The notes beneath the pieces were generated by a model. It was given only the letters and a program-made list of their open reading frames with translations. It ran no database searches and was not told where the DNA came from. This document shows, piece by piece, positions 35,089 through 44,657 of a DNA stretch of 64,000 nucleotides. Origin of the DNA: Waddlia sp964635295 (GTDB taxonomy: Bacteria > Chlamydiota > Chlamydiia > Chlamydiales > Waddliaceae); contig CAZWOB010000002.1 of NCBI GenBank assembly GCA_964635295.1, positions 1 through 64,000 of the forward strand, read 5' to 3'. How positions within the stretch are numbered: the first letter of the stretch is position 1; every line of letters starts with the position of its first letter. The translations under genes and the position numbers were made by a program.

Positions 35089-36495
35089 ATGTATCACTTA
35101 TTCGATCCCTCATTTATCCAATCGGTCCAATCATTGAGAACACCTTTTCTCGACCGCTTTTTCATCTTCTGCAATTTTTTCGATACAGCGACATTTGCCA
35201 TCCTCTTAATTCTTTCGATCGGGGTATTCGTGAACCGGAAAATGGGGATACGCCTCGCTTTCATACTCATCTTGAGCGCCCTCGTCAACAAAGCGCTCAA
35301 ATACACTTTCGGCATGCCGCGCCCCCACGATATTGAACCCGCCCTTGGAATTTTGACGGCAAACACCCCCGGTTTTCCAAGCGGAGCTGCCCAAAACAGT
35401 CTTCTCCTCTGCGGAATATTGATTAAAGAATGGTCCAACCCCCTAAAATGGATTGTCGGACCTCTATACGTTGTGGTGATCTCATTTTCGAGAATGTATC
35501 TGGGACTTCATTTCCCGATCGATCTCATCGGCGGTTTCGTGTCCGGGATCTTGCTTCTATCCGTTTACCTTCTTTTTTCACATAAAAAAACAGGAGTTAT
35601 CCTTATGGCATCAACAGCAGCTGCAGCTTTAGCTGGGTCTTCAGCACATGGAGCTTTATATTCAGGGCAAGGACTGGAAGCCGCTCTGCCAGACTATCAG
35701 TACGCACCGCATTCCTTTGTGATCCAAAACGGACAACGGTACGAGGAATGGACAGCTGACGATCACAGGGAAAGCTACAAAGTGATGATGTCGGCAGCCC
35801 ATCATTTTGAGAGCAGGCCCTTTCTTGTGTATGGAGAAGAACACATTGGTTCAAGTGAACCTCACCGCTGGCATTTTGTCCCCTATCAAACAACATCAAA
35901 CGTCGTTTCACGCTATTGGCAGCAGCTGCAGGTAGCTTTTCGAGTGATTTTCGGAGGGACCTCAGTCGACGAACAGATGGAAACCGATCAGTCGGCAAGT
36001 TTTGAAGGTGCGTTCGACCATATGGAAGATACCCTTCCGGAACACTCTACGGGCGAAAAGAGCCGCGATCCTTTTTGTAATGATGAGGTAGTTGAGAAAC
36101 AGACAGTTATTGAAGGAAAGCAAGTACGTGTCCTCTATGATATACGCCCTGTCGGAGATACCCATTTCCTGATCGTGCCAAAAGCCCACCGCCGGGACTT
36201 TAGACAGTTGACGGAAGAGGAATATGCGGAAGCTGCCCAGCTATCCCAATTCGTGATTAGAAAACTTAGAGAAAACCAACCGACGGCAAATGTCTACATG
36301 ATGCATAAGACCCAGCTCGACGCCGGGCAAAGCATCCCCCACTGGCATTTCCATCTTATCACAACCGATACGCCAAGAAGTGATTTCTGGAGTAAAGCAG
36401 GATTTCTCTGGAGGATGACATTCGGCGCGGCGCGATTAGATAATGATGAGCTTGCCCGCAGGGTTGGCCTTTACAAGAGAATCTTTGATTCATGA
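35089..36495 (+). CDS. PAP2 phosphatase-HIT domain fusion protein
   Basis: About 468 residues from the ATG at 35089 (a TTG at 35080 is also in frame). Residues ~1-170 are a PAP2-type membrane phosphatase: KYTFGMPRP, PSGAAQ and SRMYLGLHFPID. The second motif normally reads PSGH; here its His is Ala, so activity is doubtful. Residues ~175-468 hold a HIT domain ending in PHWHFHLI (His-x-His-x-His), preceded by GDTHFLIVPKAHRRDF. HIT proteins hydrolyse nucleotide-phosphate bonds. The join has its own AGGAG and ATG (35605) and lies just after a T6 tract; one extra T would end PAP2 at an immediate TAA. Either a real fusion or two genes joined by an indel. Confidence 0.7.
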   Translation: MYHLFDPSFIQSVQSLRTPFLDRFFIFCNFFDTATFAILLILSIGVFVNRKMGIRLAFILILSALVNKALKYTFGMPRPHDIEPALGILTANTPGFPSGAAQNSLLLCGILIKEWSNPLKWIVGPLYVVVISFSRMYLGLHFPIDLIGGFVSGILLLSVYLLFSHKKTGVILMASTAAAALAGSSAHGALYSGQGLEAALPDYQYAPHSFVIQNGQRYEEWTADDHRESYKVMMSAAHHFESRPFLVYGEEHIGSSEPHRWHFVPYQTTSNVVSRYWQQLQVAFRVIFGGTSVDEQMETDQSASFEGAFDHMEDTLPEHSTGEKSRDPFCNDEVVEKQTVIEGKQVRVLYDIRPVGDTHFLIVPKAHRRDFRQLTEEEYAEAAQLSQFVIRKLRENQPTANVYMMHKTQLDAGQSIPHWHFHLITTDTPRSDFWSKAGFLWRMTFGAARLDNDELARRVGLYKRIFDS

Positions 36496-37469
36496 CATTC
36501 CATCCCATACACCTTCTCCATAGGGGCGATCAATCCCCTCTTGTCGCAGAAGAAGAGGAAGCGCATCCGGCCGTTGAACATGAGGGACGGGCGTGGCGAT
36601 GGTTGAAAAATTGTTTTCAGGTATCGCGACGCTATTCCATCGTCGCGACCGAGGTCACCCTTTTAGCTCTCAACGTCATATTTTTGGTCGCCAAAGCAGA
36701 TAAGGACGCACCGGAGGAACTCGGAGAGATTACCCTTGCGCTTCTGAGTACAGTCGGTATCCTCTCGCTCCATTATTATGTCGATGTCGTTTGGAAAAGC
36801 AGCCAGGACACCGCTTTCGCCTTTCGACAACGAAATGTGCCTGTCACGCTTCTGGCAGGGGCTAAAACGGCGCAGGTTGCCAACAATGTCGCTCTGACAA
36901 CCGGCAACTTCGTTGCTGCAATGCAGGGGGTAGCCGGGCATCCTGCCGCTCAAACGCTTTCATACCAACGAATGATCCTTTGGGGAGAAATCTCTCTCGG
37001 CGTTGGTTTAGGGATTACCCTTTTATCTCTTCTGGCGACATGGGTGACCAAAAAAAAGATCGCCAGGGGGGAGATCGACAGCGATCCCAAAGCGGTCGCT
37101 TATGTACGGTTCGCAATGGACAAGGACACTCTATGGCACTTAATTGACAAGTTGAAAAAAATGGACCCTCTGGATCAAGAAGAGCTTGGACCGCTGATCA
37201 ATATTGTGAACGAAAACATAAATACACAGATCAAAGTGACAATGGGCGGACAGCTTGCCCTGATCATCGCTGGAGATGTTTTGCAAGCGATCGAAAAAGC
37301 GTACACGCCCAATTCGCTCGTCTCCGCCATCATCAACTGCGGGGTTTCTGTCGCGTACGCAGCAAAAATCAGCATTGAGAAAGGCATTGAATACTATCAA
37401 AGAGAAAAAATAGATATCTTGGAGGAGAAATCAGATGATCGGGAACTACCTTCCGTGGTCGGGGTATGA
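36492..37469 (+). CDS. multi-pass membrane protein of unknown function
   Basis: 325 residues, not recognised. About five hydrophobic segments: ~50-70 (VATEVTLLALNVIFLVA), ~82-100, ~165-190 (GVGLGITLLSLLATWV), ~255-270 and ~280-300. Acidic patches are at both ends. Paired hydrophobic hairpins recall inclusion-membrane proteins, but there are too many segments for a typical one. It overlaps the PAP2-HIT stop by 4 bases (ATGA), so the two are translationally coupled. Confidence 0.55.
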   Translation: MTFHPIHLLHRGDQSPLVAEEEEAHPAVEHEGRAWRWLKNCFQVSRRYSIVATEVTLLALNVIFLVAKADKDAPEELGEITLALLSTVGILSLHYYVDVVWKSSQDTAFAFRQRNVPVTLLAGAKTAQVANNVALTTGNFVAAMQGVAGHPAAQTLSYQRMILWGEISLGVGLGITLLSLLATWVTKKKIARGEIDSDPKAVAYVRFAMDKDTLWHLIDKLKKMDPLDQEELGPLINIVNENINTQIKVTMGGQLALIIAGDVLQAIEKAYTPNSLVSAIINCGVSVAYAAKISIEKGIEYYQREKIDILEEKSDDRELPSVVGV

Positions 37470-37800
37470 GCCTTTCATTAGGCTCTGCAATGCGCGAACG
37501 GTCAATATATCCACACATTTACATCTCGCGATCATGTTCACGGATGATCAAAAAAGAAGGCAACAGCTCATCAAATGGATGGATCGGATCGACGCCTTCA
37601 CATCGATCGTAAGAAGAAGTCTGATACAGCTTCATAAAGGTGAGAACTTAAATCCCATTGATAAGATAAACATTGAAAAATTTTGTATCATCTTAGTCTC
37701 AGCAATTGAAGAGTCGCCTGATAAAAACTATTTAGCACAGTTTGAGCCAGAACTTGCCCATATCATGAATATTTTTCTGACAGCTCTGAAAAAGGTATAA
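37435..37800 (+). CDS. small hypothetical protein
   Basis: 121 residues, not recognised; no signal or TM segment, mostly helical with a basic middle (DDQKRRQQLIKWMDRID). A strong GGAGGAG sits 7 bases before the ATG, inside the 3' end of the upstream gene, with which it overlaps by 35 bases. It is probably the third gene of the PAP2-HIT transcript. Confidence 0.5.
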   Translation: MIGNYLPWSGYEPFIRLCNARTVNISTHLHLAIMFTDDQKRRQQLIKWMDRIDAFTSIVRRSLIQLHKGENLNPIDKINIEKFCIILVSAIEESPDKNYLAQFEPELAHIMNIFLTALKKV

Positions 37801-37802
37801 CT

Positions 37803-39032
37803 TTATGACAAAATTTCGATAGATCTTTGAAGACCTAGAAGAACTTTCTCCACGGCAGTCGTGGGAGTCTCTTGCACTTCCGGCTGCTTGTTTTCCTGAC
37901 CTCCATAAATCGCAACGTTGAGTTCATCTTCAACTAACGCCGCAGGAGGTAGACCCGATCTCTGCAAAATGTAATTCATTACAAACCTGCATACTCTCCC
38001 ATTTCCATCCTCAAACGGATGAATGGAAACCAATCGTTGATAGGCTATTGCAGCAAGGATAATCGGATTATCGCCTTGCTTCATTCCTTTATTAATAAAG
38101 GCTATTAATTCATACGTCAGGGATTCAACGTCTAAAAATCCTACATAAGCAATCCCATAATATCCAGTCCTTTTGATTTGCCCTTTTCTCAATTCCCCTC
38201 TATTTTCCACATCTTCTGCATCCCTTAAAATCAAAGCATTAATTTTACAAATAATCTCAAGAGTAAGTTCACTGCCGCTCTCGATGACATCATCCATGAA
38301 TTTCTCTGCCAGCTTCCAACCTTCTCGCTTTTTGGGCTCTGACTGAATACTGCCTGAGCCTTCCACTCGAAGGTCTTCAAGTGATTCAATCTGATCTGCA
38401 GAGTATTTTTTCTGCCCATGCTTTTTGTAGAAAACCTCTGCCTTTTCTATAATAAAAGGATCAACAGGCTGTGACCACTTTCCGATCAAATCTTCACGAA
38501 CATTATCCCAGAAAAGGTCGTAGCCAACAATGTCAGTCAATCTTACATAAAGTCGATAAATTCTATGTTCGAGAGGTATTGATCTATTCCTAAGACCATT
38601 CCTCATATAACGAATATCATCACCATTAAATCCTGCTTGAATCAATTTTTTAGTTTTAACGAAGACAACTGATTCGTGGCTGATGAACTTAGATTCATCT
38701 AACGTACCTATAGGAGTAATGGGTATAGGGAATAAATTGACATCGCTCAGGATCTGTTCCATTTCATCCGCTGTTTTCGCGAACCTTCCCTTTCCAATTT
38801 TCGTGCTGAAGGGAACCCCTCTCTCATTGATTCCCACAAGCTGGACGACTTTACGTCCACCGCTCATCACTGAAAATTTTTTCGATAGGTTCCGGCGAAT
38901 CAAACTTAAACTTATTGATGAACTTGAGCTTGCTCGATTACTTGAAGTAGGCATTATCGCATGAATACCATACTGTGAATTAATACCAGATGAAGCAGTC
39001 ATATAATATATTTTTTTCATAAATAATATCAT
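37803..39032 (-). CDS. Fic-domain protein, candidate AMPylating effector
   Basis: 409 residues (a second ATG at 39020 is equally possible). The Fic core is complete: HPFEDGNGRVCRF with catalytic His338, preceded by the family's TYELIAFINKG and LAAIAYQRLVSI helices. Fic enzymes transfer AMP (sometimes other NMPs or phosphocholine) to hydroxyl side chains, often on host GTPases. The first ~45 residues are Ser-rich with no Sec signal, as seen in type III effectors. No clear inhibitory [S/T]xxxE[G/N] motif was found, so it may be unregulated or need a separate antitoxin. The gene is A+T-rich compared with its neighbours. Confidence 0.8.
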   Translation of the reverse strand: MILFMKKIYYMTASSGINSQYGIHAIMPTSSNRASSSSSISLSLIRRNLSKKFSVMSGGRKVVQLVGINERGVPFSTKIGKGRFAKTADEMEQILSDVNLFPIPITPIGTLDESKFISHESVVFVKTKKLIQAGFNGDDIRYMRNGLRNRSIPLEHRIYRLYVRLTDIVGYDLFWDNVREDLIGKWSQPVDPFIIEKAEVFYKKHGQKKYSADQIESLEDLRVEGSGSIQSEPKKREGWKLAEKFMDDVIESGSELTLEIICKINALILRDAEDVENRGELRKGQIKRTGYYGIAYVGFLDVESLTYELIAFINKGMKQGDNPIILAAIAYQRLVSIHPFEDGNGRVCRFVMNYILQRSGLPPAALVEDELNVAIYGGQENKQPEVQETPTTAVEKVLLGLQRSIEILS

Positions 39033-39136
39033 TTATTTAATTTAATTTCAATTAATAAGTTATTGACATTACTTGCAATTATTAGTTTAAAAATATAAAT
39101 TTTACAAAAATCTCTCAGTTTTATAGGTTCGATTGT

Positions 39137-40582
39137 TTGGCCACCACTAAATTGGACCTTTTCATGTTAATCAGTTTTTTTCTCTTCCTATTCCTTTTTT
39201 TAGCAGTAGGAGTCGCTTCCATCATCAAAAACCGCCACACGACAGCGGACTATTTGATTGCCACCCATAGCGTACACCCATTTATCGTTGCCCTGTCTGC
39301 TGTGGCGACCAATAACAGCGGGTATATGTTCATTGGAATGATCGGATTTACGTATGTCTATGGTCTGGTCTCCATTTGGCTGATGGTCGGATGGATTTTT
39401 GGGGATTTTTTGATGTCCTTAATCGTCTATCCAAAGTTGAGGACAGTTTCTGCGAAAAGTGATGTGTACAGCTATTCAGGAGTCCTGAGCGACTGGTACG
39501 GCACACCGTTTCGCATATTGCGAAAACTTGGAGGCGCGATCACGCTCGTATTCCTTGTCACCTATGCTGCCGCCCAGCTCAAAGCAGGAAGCAAAGCCCT
39601 TCACGTCCTCTTCGGCTTCCATGAAAGTATCGGAGCAATACTTGGATGCGGGATCGTCCTTCTCTATTGCGTCGTCGGAGGGATTCGCGCCTCGTTCTGG
39701 ACAGATGTCGTACAATCGCTGGTCATGCTTGTCGCGATGGGAGTTCTTGCAGTCAAAGGCATTGGTACGAGTGGAGGCATTTCTCAGGCAATCGGTGAAC
39801 TGAACGCGGTTTCATCCGATTACCTGTCCCTCTTCCCGCAACACTTCCCTATGGGGAGTTTTTGGGGGCCGATTTTATTCATCGCAGGTTGGTTGTTCGC
39901 AGGTTTTTCGGTCGTTGGCCAGCCGCATATCATGATGCGCTTCATGGCTCTGGATTCAGTCAAGCATATGACAAGAACAAGAGTTTACTACTACTCCTGG
40001 TACGTAACGTTTTACATATTGACCATTGTTGTGGGACTGCTCAGTCGACTGCTTATCGAAAATAAAGAACAGTTCGACCCTGAGCTTGCTTTGCCGATGA
40101 TTGCAGTCGAACTTCTTCCAGGAGCGATGGCAGGAATGGTGATCGCCGGTATATTCGCAGCGACAATGTCAACTGCCGATTCTCAGATTTTAGCGTGTAC
40201 TTCATCAATCCTGGGCGATTTTACAAAAAAGCATATCACCAATTACACAATTACAAAACTCTCGACCATTGTCATCGCCGCTTTTGCCCTTTTAATTGCT
40301 CTGGCCGCGCATAAATCCGTCTTCACACTCGTCGTGTTTTCCTGGGGAGCTTTGGGAAGCGCGTTTATGCCTCTGATTTTTTTATACGCATTGGGAAAGA
40401 AAATATCAGAAAGGTTGTCGATCGCGATCGTACTCACAGGTTTAACAACTGCCATCTCCTTCCGGCTTCTGCTCGGCCACCTTTTCGTTTACGAAGCCTT
40501 GCCCGGTATCATCGCAGGGTTTGTCCCTTACTTAATTTTTCACCGCAAAAACAAAGGGGAGTTGGGAAACATACAGTCATGA
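39137..40582 (+). CDS. sodium:solute symporter (SSS family)
   Basis: 481 residues with ~13 TM helices. Starts at TTG (39137) because the family's first segment includes the preceding residues; an ATG at 39164 is possible. SSS motifs: TTADYLIATHSVHPFIVALSA, ATNNSGYMFIG, and the central GWLFAGFSVVGQPHIMMRFM that matches the PutP/VcSGLT group. PGAMAGMVIAGIFAATMSTADSQ is typical of TM8. Family members couple Na+ to amino acids, sugars or pantothenate; proline-like uptake is the closest guess. Its stop overlaps the next gene by 4 bases. Confidence 0.85.
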   Translation: MATTKLDLFMLISFFLFLFLFLAVGVASIIKNRHTTADYLIATHSVHPFIVALSAVATNNSGYMFIGMIGFTYVYGLVSIWLMVGWIFGDFLMSLIVYPKLRTVSAKSDVYSYSGVLSDWYGTPFRILRKLGGAITLVFLVTYAAAQLKAGSKALHVLFGFHESIGAILGCGIVLLYCVVGGIRASFWTDVVQSLVMLVAMGVLAVKGIGTSGGISQAIGELNAVSSDYLSLFPQHFPMGSFWGPILFIAGWLFAGFSVVGQPHIMMRFMALDSVKHMTRTRVYYYSWYVTFYILTIVVGLLSRLLIENKEQFDPELALPMIAVELLPGAMAGMVIAGIFAATMSTADSQILACTSSILGDFTKKHITNYTITKLSTIVIAAFALLIALAAHKSVFTLVVFSWGALGSAFMPLIFLYALGKKISERLSIAIVLTGLTTAISFRLLLGHLFVYEALPGIIAGFVPYLIFHRKNKGELGNIQS

Positions 40583-41469
40583 ACGATGGAAATTCCTCTC
40601 CCCTGGCGACCTCTTTTGGCATCTGTGGCTTATTTGTTTGGGCAATGACAGCTTGCGTAGCCATTAATCTTTCAAATATCCCCGCTTTTGAATTTTTAAC
40701 CCTTACGTCATTCATGACGTTCCTGATCGCCTGTACACGTCTGACGATTAAAAAATCGTGGCACAAGATACGGCAACCTCTCTCTTTTTGGGTCATCGGA
40801 TCTATATGCATCCCAATGAACTTACTGGGATATTTTTGCTCATTCCGCTATATCGATGCATCGCTTGCGGACCTGATCTATTACATGTACCCGATTTTAG
40901 TTGTCTTGCTCGGAGCTGTTCTCTTCAGAAAGCGGTTGACACTTAAAACCTTGATCAGCCTGATTCTATGCTTTACCGGTATCGTCATTCTCCTTGCTCA
41001 AGAGATCGAGCGTTTTCCGGAAAAGGGAATGTGGCAGGGAGTACTCCTCGCTTTCCTAGGCTCGATAAGCTGGGCCGTCTACTCTCTTTCCACAAAGATT
41101 TATGCCGATTCGCCATTTGAGATGGTCGGTCTTTTTTTTGGTATCGGCTCTCTGTTCGCACTGGTCTTTCATCTACAAAATGAAATATTTATTTTACCTA
41201 CACTATTTGAGTTTTCCCTGATGATTTTTTGGGCCTTTATCGTGCACAATTTTTCCATTTCAATGTGGGAGTTTGGCATGCGGAAGGGCGATTTTGACTT
41301 ACTCAACATCCTGTCTTTTACCGTGCCGGTCATTTCCGTCTGTCTGCTAGTGATCTGCGGTTTCACTCCGTTTACAATGAGACTGGTCATCGCAACGACA
41401 ATAGTCGCTATAGGGTTGATTTTGAACAGAACGAGCGATGAAACGGCCCCGGTCGCCGTCACTGAATAA
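40579..41469 (+). CDS. EamA/DMT-family permease
   Basis: 296 residues with ten TM helices in two EamA halves. The first half contains the conserved FRYIDASLADLIYYMYPILVVLL, the second FLGSISWAVYSLSTKIY. Members export or import amino acids, nucleotide sugars or other metabolites. It is translationally coupled to the SSS symporter, so both probably move related nutrients. Confidence 0.8.
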   Translation: MNDGNSSPLATSFGICGLFVWAMTACVAINLSNIPAFEFLTLTSFMTFLIACTRLTIKKSWHKIRQPLSFWVIGSICIPMNLLGYFCSFRYIDASLADLIYYMYPILVVLLGAVLFRKRLTLKTLISLILCFTGIVILLAQEIERFPEKGMWQGVLLAFLGSISWAVYSLSTKIYADSPFEMVGLFFGIGSLFALVFHLQNEIFILPTLFEFSLMIFWAFIVHNFSISMWEFGMRKGDFDLLNILSFTVPVISVCLLVICGFTPFTMRLVIATTIVAIGLILNRTSDETAPVAVTE

Positions 41470-41530
41470 GGCCATAGCGTCTTAACCCTGATTTATGTTA
41501 AAACGTCTACCTAAAAAAATAAGGTGAACG

Positions 41531-44053
41531 ATGACAACTGAAACTAAGACCACCCCCATGATGGCCCAATGGCACGCGTGCAAGAAGCAAGCCGGATCTG
41601 CGCTCTTATTATTCAGGATGGGCGATTTCTACGAGGCATTCTATGACGACGCGATCTTCCTCGCCAAAGAGTTGGAGCTCACGTTAACGACACGTCAGGA
41701 AATCCCGATGGCCGGCGTCCCCCAACACACCTGCGACACTTACATCGACCGCCTTGTCGCAAAAGGATTCCGAGTGGCTGTCGCAGAACAGACAAGCGAT
41801 CCTAAAGCATCAAAAGGGCTCGTGAAACGGGAAGTCACTCGAGTCGTAACCCCCGGTACGCTGGTCAACTCCTCCCTTCTAACCGACAACGCCAATAATT
41901 TTTTTGCTTCCGTCACTCAAGTAGGCTCCGTCTACGGACTTGCATTCCTCGACTTGACAACAGCTGACTTCAGAGTCGTGGAATTTGATTCAGAACAGGA
42001 CCTGCTCAACGAACTGTTCCGCCTACAACCATCAGAGATCCTGACTTCGCATCGCTTCAACACGAAGCACTCGCAACTCTTTGACGATCTCCGCCACAAC
42101 CTTAACCTTCTCGTCAACACAGAAGATGATTGGAGGTTTGAACATCAGCTCGCCACCGATTTCCTCGTTTCCCATTTAAAAGTGCACACCTTGGACGGCT
42201 TCGGCCTTAAAGGAATGGTCGCGGGCATTAACGCTTCGGGCGCTCTTTTGCATTACCTCAGGGACACGCTCAGTCTGTCGATCGACCACATCAACACGAT
42301 CAACACCTACTCGACCAGCGAGTACATGACACTCGACAGAATGACCCAGGCCAACCTGGAACTGACCCGGTCACTGCAGGACGGCAGCCGCAAGCACACT
42401 CTTCTCAGCGTTATCGACCACACGCGCACCCCGATGGGGGCAAGGCTGATCCAGCAATGGCTGAAACGCCCCTTGCTTTGCGTCAAAACCATTCAAGCCA
42501 GGCAGGACGCAGTCCAATCGTTTTTCGACAGAGGCTGGACGCACGATCAATTGAAAGCGTCCCTGGAACATGTGCGGGATATCGAACGATTGATCATGAA
42601 GGTCAGCGCCAACTACGCCTCCCCCAAGGACATCGCTGCCCTGAGACATTCAATCGAGCCGTTGGGCCAGATCAAAACTCTCCTTAAAGAGCCCGGCTCT
42701 TCCTCTCAACTTGTCCAAACCCATGAAAAGGCCCTCAATCCCCTGCCTGAACTGACAGGCCTGATCGCCAATGCCCTGGTGGACGAGCCTCCTCAAAAAT
42801 TATCTGAAGGGAGAATTTTCCGCGAAGGGTTTCATCGCGACCTTGACGAGCTTCGGGAGATCAGCTCGAATAGCAAGACCTGGCTGTCGAACTATCAGAA
42901 TCAACTGAGGGAAGACCTCGATATTCGCAACCTTAAGGTAGGCTTCAACCGGATGTTCGGTTACTACATCGAGGTCAGCAAAGGACAGGCCTCCAAAGTT
43001 CCTGAATACTTTGAAAGACGTCAAACTCTGGTAAACGGAGAGCGCTTCATCACAATGGAACTCAAAGAATATGAACAAAAAGTACTGACGGCCGAAGAGA
43101 AGATCGCCTCTATTGAACAGGAACTGTTCCATCAACTAAGAGCCGAAGTGGCCAAGTTCGCCTCCGACGTCATCAAAACAGCGCAAAGCCTCGCGATCAT
43201 CGACTGCCTGCAGTCGCTTGCAGAAGCCGCCCGCCTTCACGATTACAAACGTCCGAAGATCGACCAATCCCAGAAACTGGAGATTGTTGACGGCCGGCAT
43301 CCAGTCATCGAAGCTGTTCATCTAAACGAAAAATTTGTCCCCAATGACACAATGATGGATGAGGAAAATGAACGGCTTCTGTTGATTACTGGCCCTAACA
43401 TGGCCGGAAAATCCACCTACATCCGACAGGTGGCCTTAATCGCCATCCTGGCGCAAACAGGAGGTTTTGTCCCCGCTCAATCCGCACATATCGGACTGAT
43501 CGACAAAGTGTTTACACGTATTGGAGCAAGCGACGACCTGTCCCGGGGACAGTCGACCTTCATGGTGGAGATGACAGAGACCGCCAACATCCTCAATAAC
43601 GCCACGGACCGTTCCTTGGTGGTGTTGGACGAGATCGGACGGGGCACAAGCACCTATGACGGAATTTCCATCGCATGGTCGGTTGCGGAACATCTGCTCA
43701 CCGAAGATGGGAGAAAGGCAAGAACCCTGTTCGCTACCCATTATTGTGAATTGACCAAGCTGGAAGAGAAGGTCCCCGGGGCCGTCAACTACAACGTTGC
43801 CGTCCATGAAAGCGATGATTCGATCGTTTTCCTCCGCAAGATCGTCAAAGGGGGAACGGATAAAAGCTACGGCATCCATGTCGCCCGTCTGGCGGGACTC
43901 CCCTTAACAGTGATTGAAAGGGCAAAAGAAATTCTCGAGCATCTGGAGGAAAACGCCAACCGCAAAAGCACTTTCGAACCGGCAAAGCCTCGGAAAAGAT
44001 CGAAGCCGCACCCGGATGCAGATAAGTTCCAATTGACGTTTTTTGGGGAATAG
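41531..44053 (+). CDS. mutS: DNA mismatch repair protein MutS
   Basis: 840 residues, the usual size. The mismatch-binding domain starts with LLFRMGDFYEAFYDDA (the Phe-x-Glu motif, here FYEAF) and the LTTRQEIPMAGVP motif. The ATPase has Walker A GPNMAGKST (Gly621 onward) and LVVLDEIGRGTSTYDG. AAGGTG lies 4 bases before the ATG. It recognises mismatches and recruits MutL. No mutL is in the window. Confidence 0.97.
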   Translation: MTTETKTTPMMAQWHACKKQAGSALLLFRMGDFYEAFYDDAIFLAKELELTLTTRQEIPMAGVPQHTCDTYIDRLVAKGFRVAVAEQTSDPKASKGLVKREVTRVVTPGTLVNSSLLTDNANNFFASVTQVGSVYGLAFLDLTTADFRVVEFDSEQDLLNELFRLQPSEILTSHRFNTKHSQLFDDLRHNLNLLVNTEDDWRFEHQLATDFLVSHLKVHTLDGFGLKGMVAGINASGALLHYLRDTLSLSIDHINTINTYSTSEYMTLDRMTQANLELTRSLQDGSRKHTLLSVIDHTRTPMGARLIQQWLKRPLLCVKTIQARQDAVQSFFDRGWTHDQLKASLEHVRDIERLIMKVSANYASPKDIAALRHSIEPLGQIKTLLKEPGSSSQLVQTHEKALNPLPELTGLIANALVDEPPQKLSEGRIFREGFHRDLDELREISSNSKTWLSNYQNQLREDLDIRNLKVGFNRMFGYYIEVSKGQASKVPEYFERRQTLVNGERFITMELKEYEQKVLTAEEKIASIEQELFHQLRAEVAKFASDVIKTAQSLAIIDCLQSLAEAARLHDYKRPKIDQSQKLEIVDGRHPVIEAVHLNEKFVPNDTMMDEENERLLLITGPNMAGKSTYIRQVALIAILAQTGGFVPAQSAHIGLIDKVFTRIGASDDLSRGQSTFMVEMTETANILNNATDRSLVVLDEIGRGTSTYDGISIAWSVAEHLLTEDGRKARTLFATHYCELTKLEEKVPGAVNYNVAVHESDDSIVFLRKIVKGGTDKSYGIHVARLAGLPLTVIERAKEILEHLEENANRKSTFEPAKPRKRSKPHPDADKFQLTFFGE

Positions 44054-44069
44054 ATGTATAGCGTGGAGA

Positions 44070-44657
44070 ATGCCTAATAAACACCCTCTATGGAACAAAC
44101 CTGCAGATATTGTCGAGCTGGCAGAAAAGCCGGAACAGCCCCCGCTTCCTGAAGGAGGCATCCCTAAACAGTGGGTCCCTGCCTGGATCCGCTGGCCGGT
44201 CCGCGCTCTTTTTCTTCCCTTTGTCCTGCTCGACCTGCTGATGCAGAGAATCGCCGGTGTATTTTTCAAAACCCCTTACAGACAGGAAGGTAAATGCTAT
44301 CAAAGGGGAAATTGCTGTTATTATATTATTATACCGGCCCCCGAAGGTTTCTTAACCAAAGCGTACTATTTCTGGAATACACAGATCAATGGGTTCTATC
44401 CCCGTCATCCTGAACCCATGGAGGTCGAAGGGGAAAACGTGATGATCATGGGCTGCAGGTATTTGGAAAAGGACGGAACATGCGGCCACTACCGCCTCCG
44501 CCCGACCGTCTGCAGGCAATATCCCTACATCGAATATTTCGGAGTACCGCGCATTCTAAAAGGGTGCGGCTATCACGCCGTCCCCAGAGACAAAGACTTT
44601 GATCCCTTTCCGGAAGACACCAATACTCCAAAGAATAAGCTGAATATCATAAAGTAA
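44070..44657 (+). CDS. YkgJ-family cysteine-cluster protein
   Basis: About 195 residues from the ATG at 44070; a TTG at 44043 overlaps the mutS end. Conserved cysteines: GKCYQRGNCC, MGCRYLEKDGTCGHYRLRPTVCRQYPY and LKGCGYH, the YkgJ/CxxCxxxxC pattern thought to bind iron-sulfur or zinc. Residues ~38-60 form a hydrophobic segment (WPVRALFLPFVLLDLLM), so it may be membrane-attached. Function unknown. The 3' end overlaps the convergent DUF1499 gene by 11 bases. Confidence 0.7.
   Translation: MPNKHPLWNKPADIVELAEKPEQPPLPEGGIPKQWVPAWIRWPVRALFLPFVLLDLLMQRIAGVFFKTPYRQEGKCYQRGNCCYYIIIPAPEGFLTKAYYFWNTQINGFYPRHPEPMEVEGENVMIMGCRYLEKDGTCGHYRLRPTVCRQYPYIEYFGVPRILKGCGYHAVPRDKDFDPFPEDTNTPKNKLNIIK

Noticed and set aside
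37435..37469. Overlap of two reading frames taken as a possible frameshift
   Set aside because: The downstream gene has its own strong ribosome site (GGAGGAG), so an ordinary overlap explains it.
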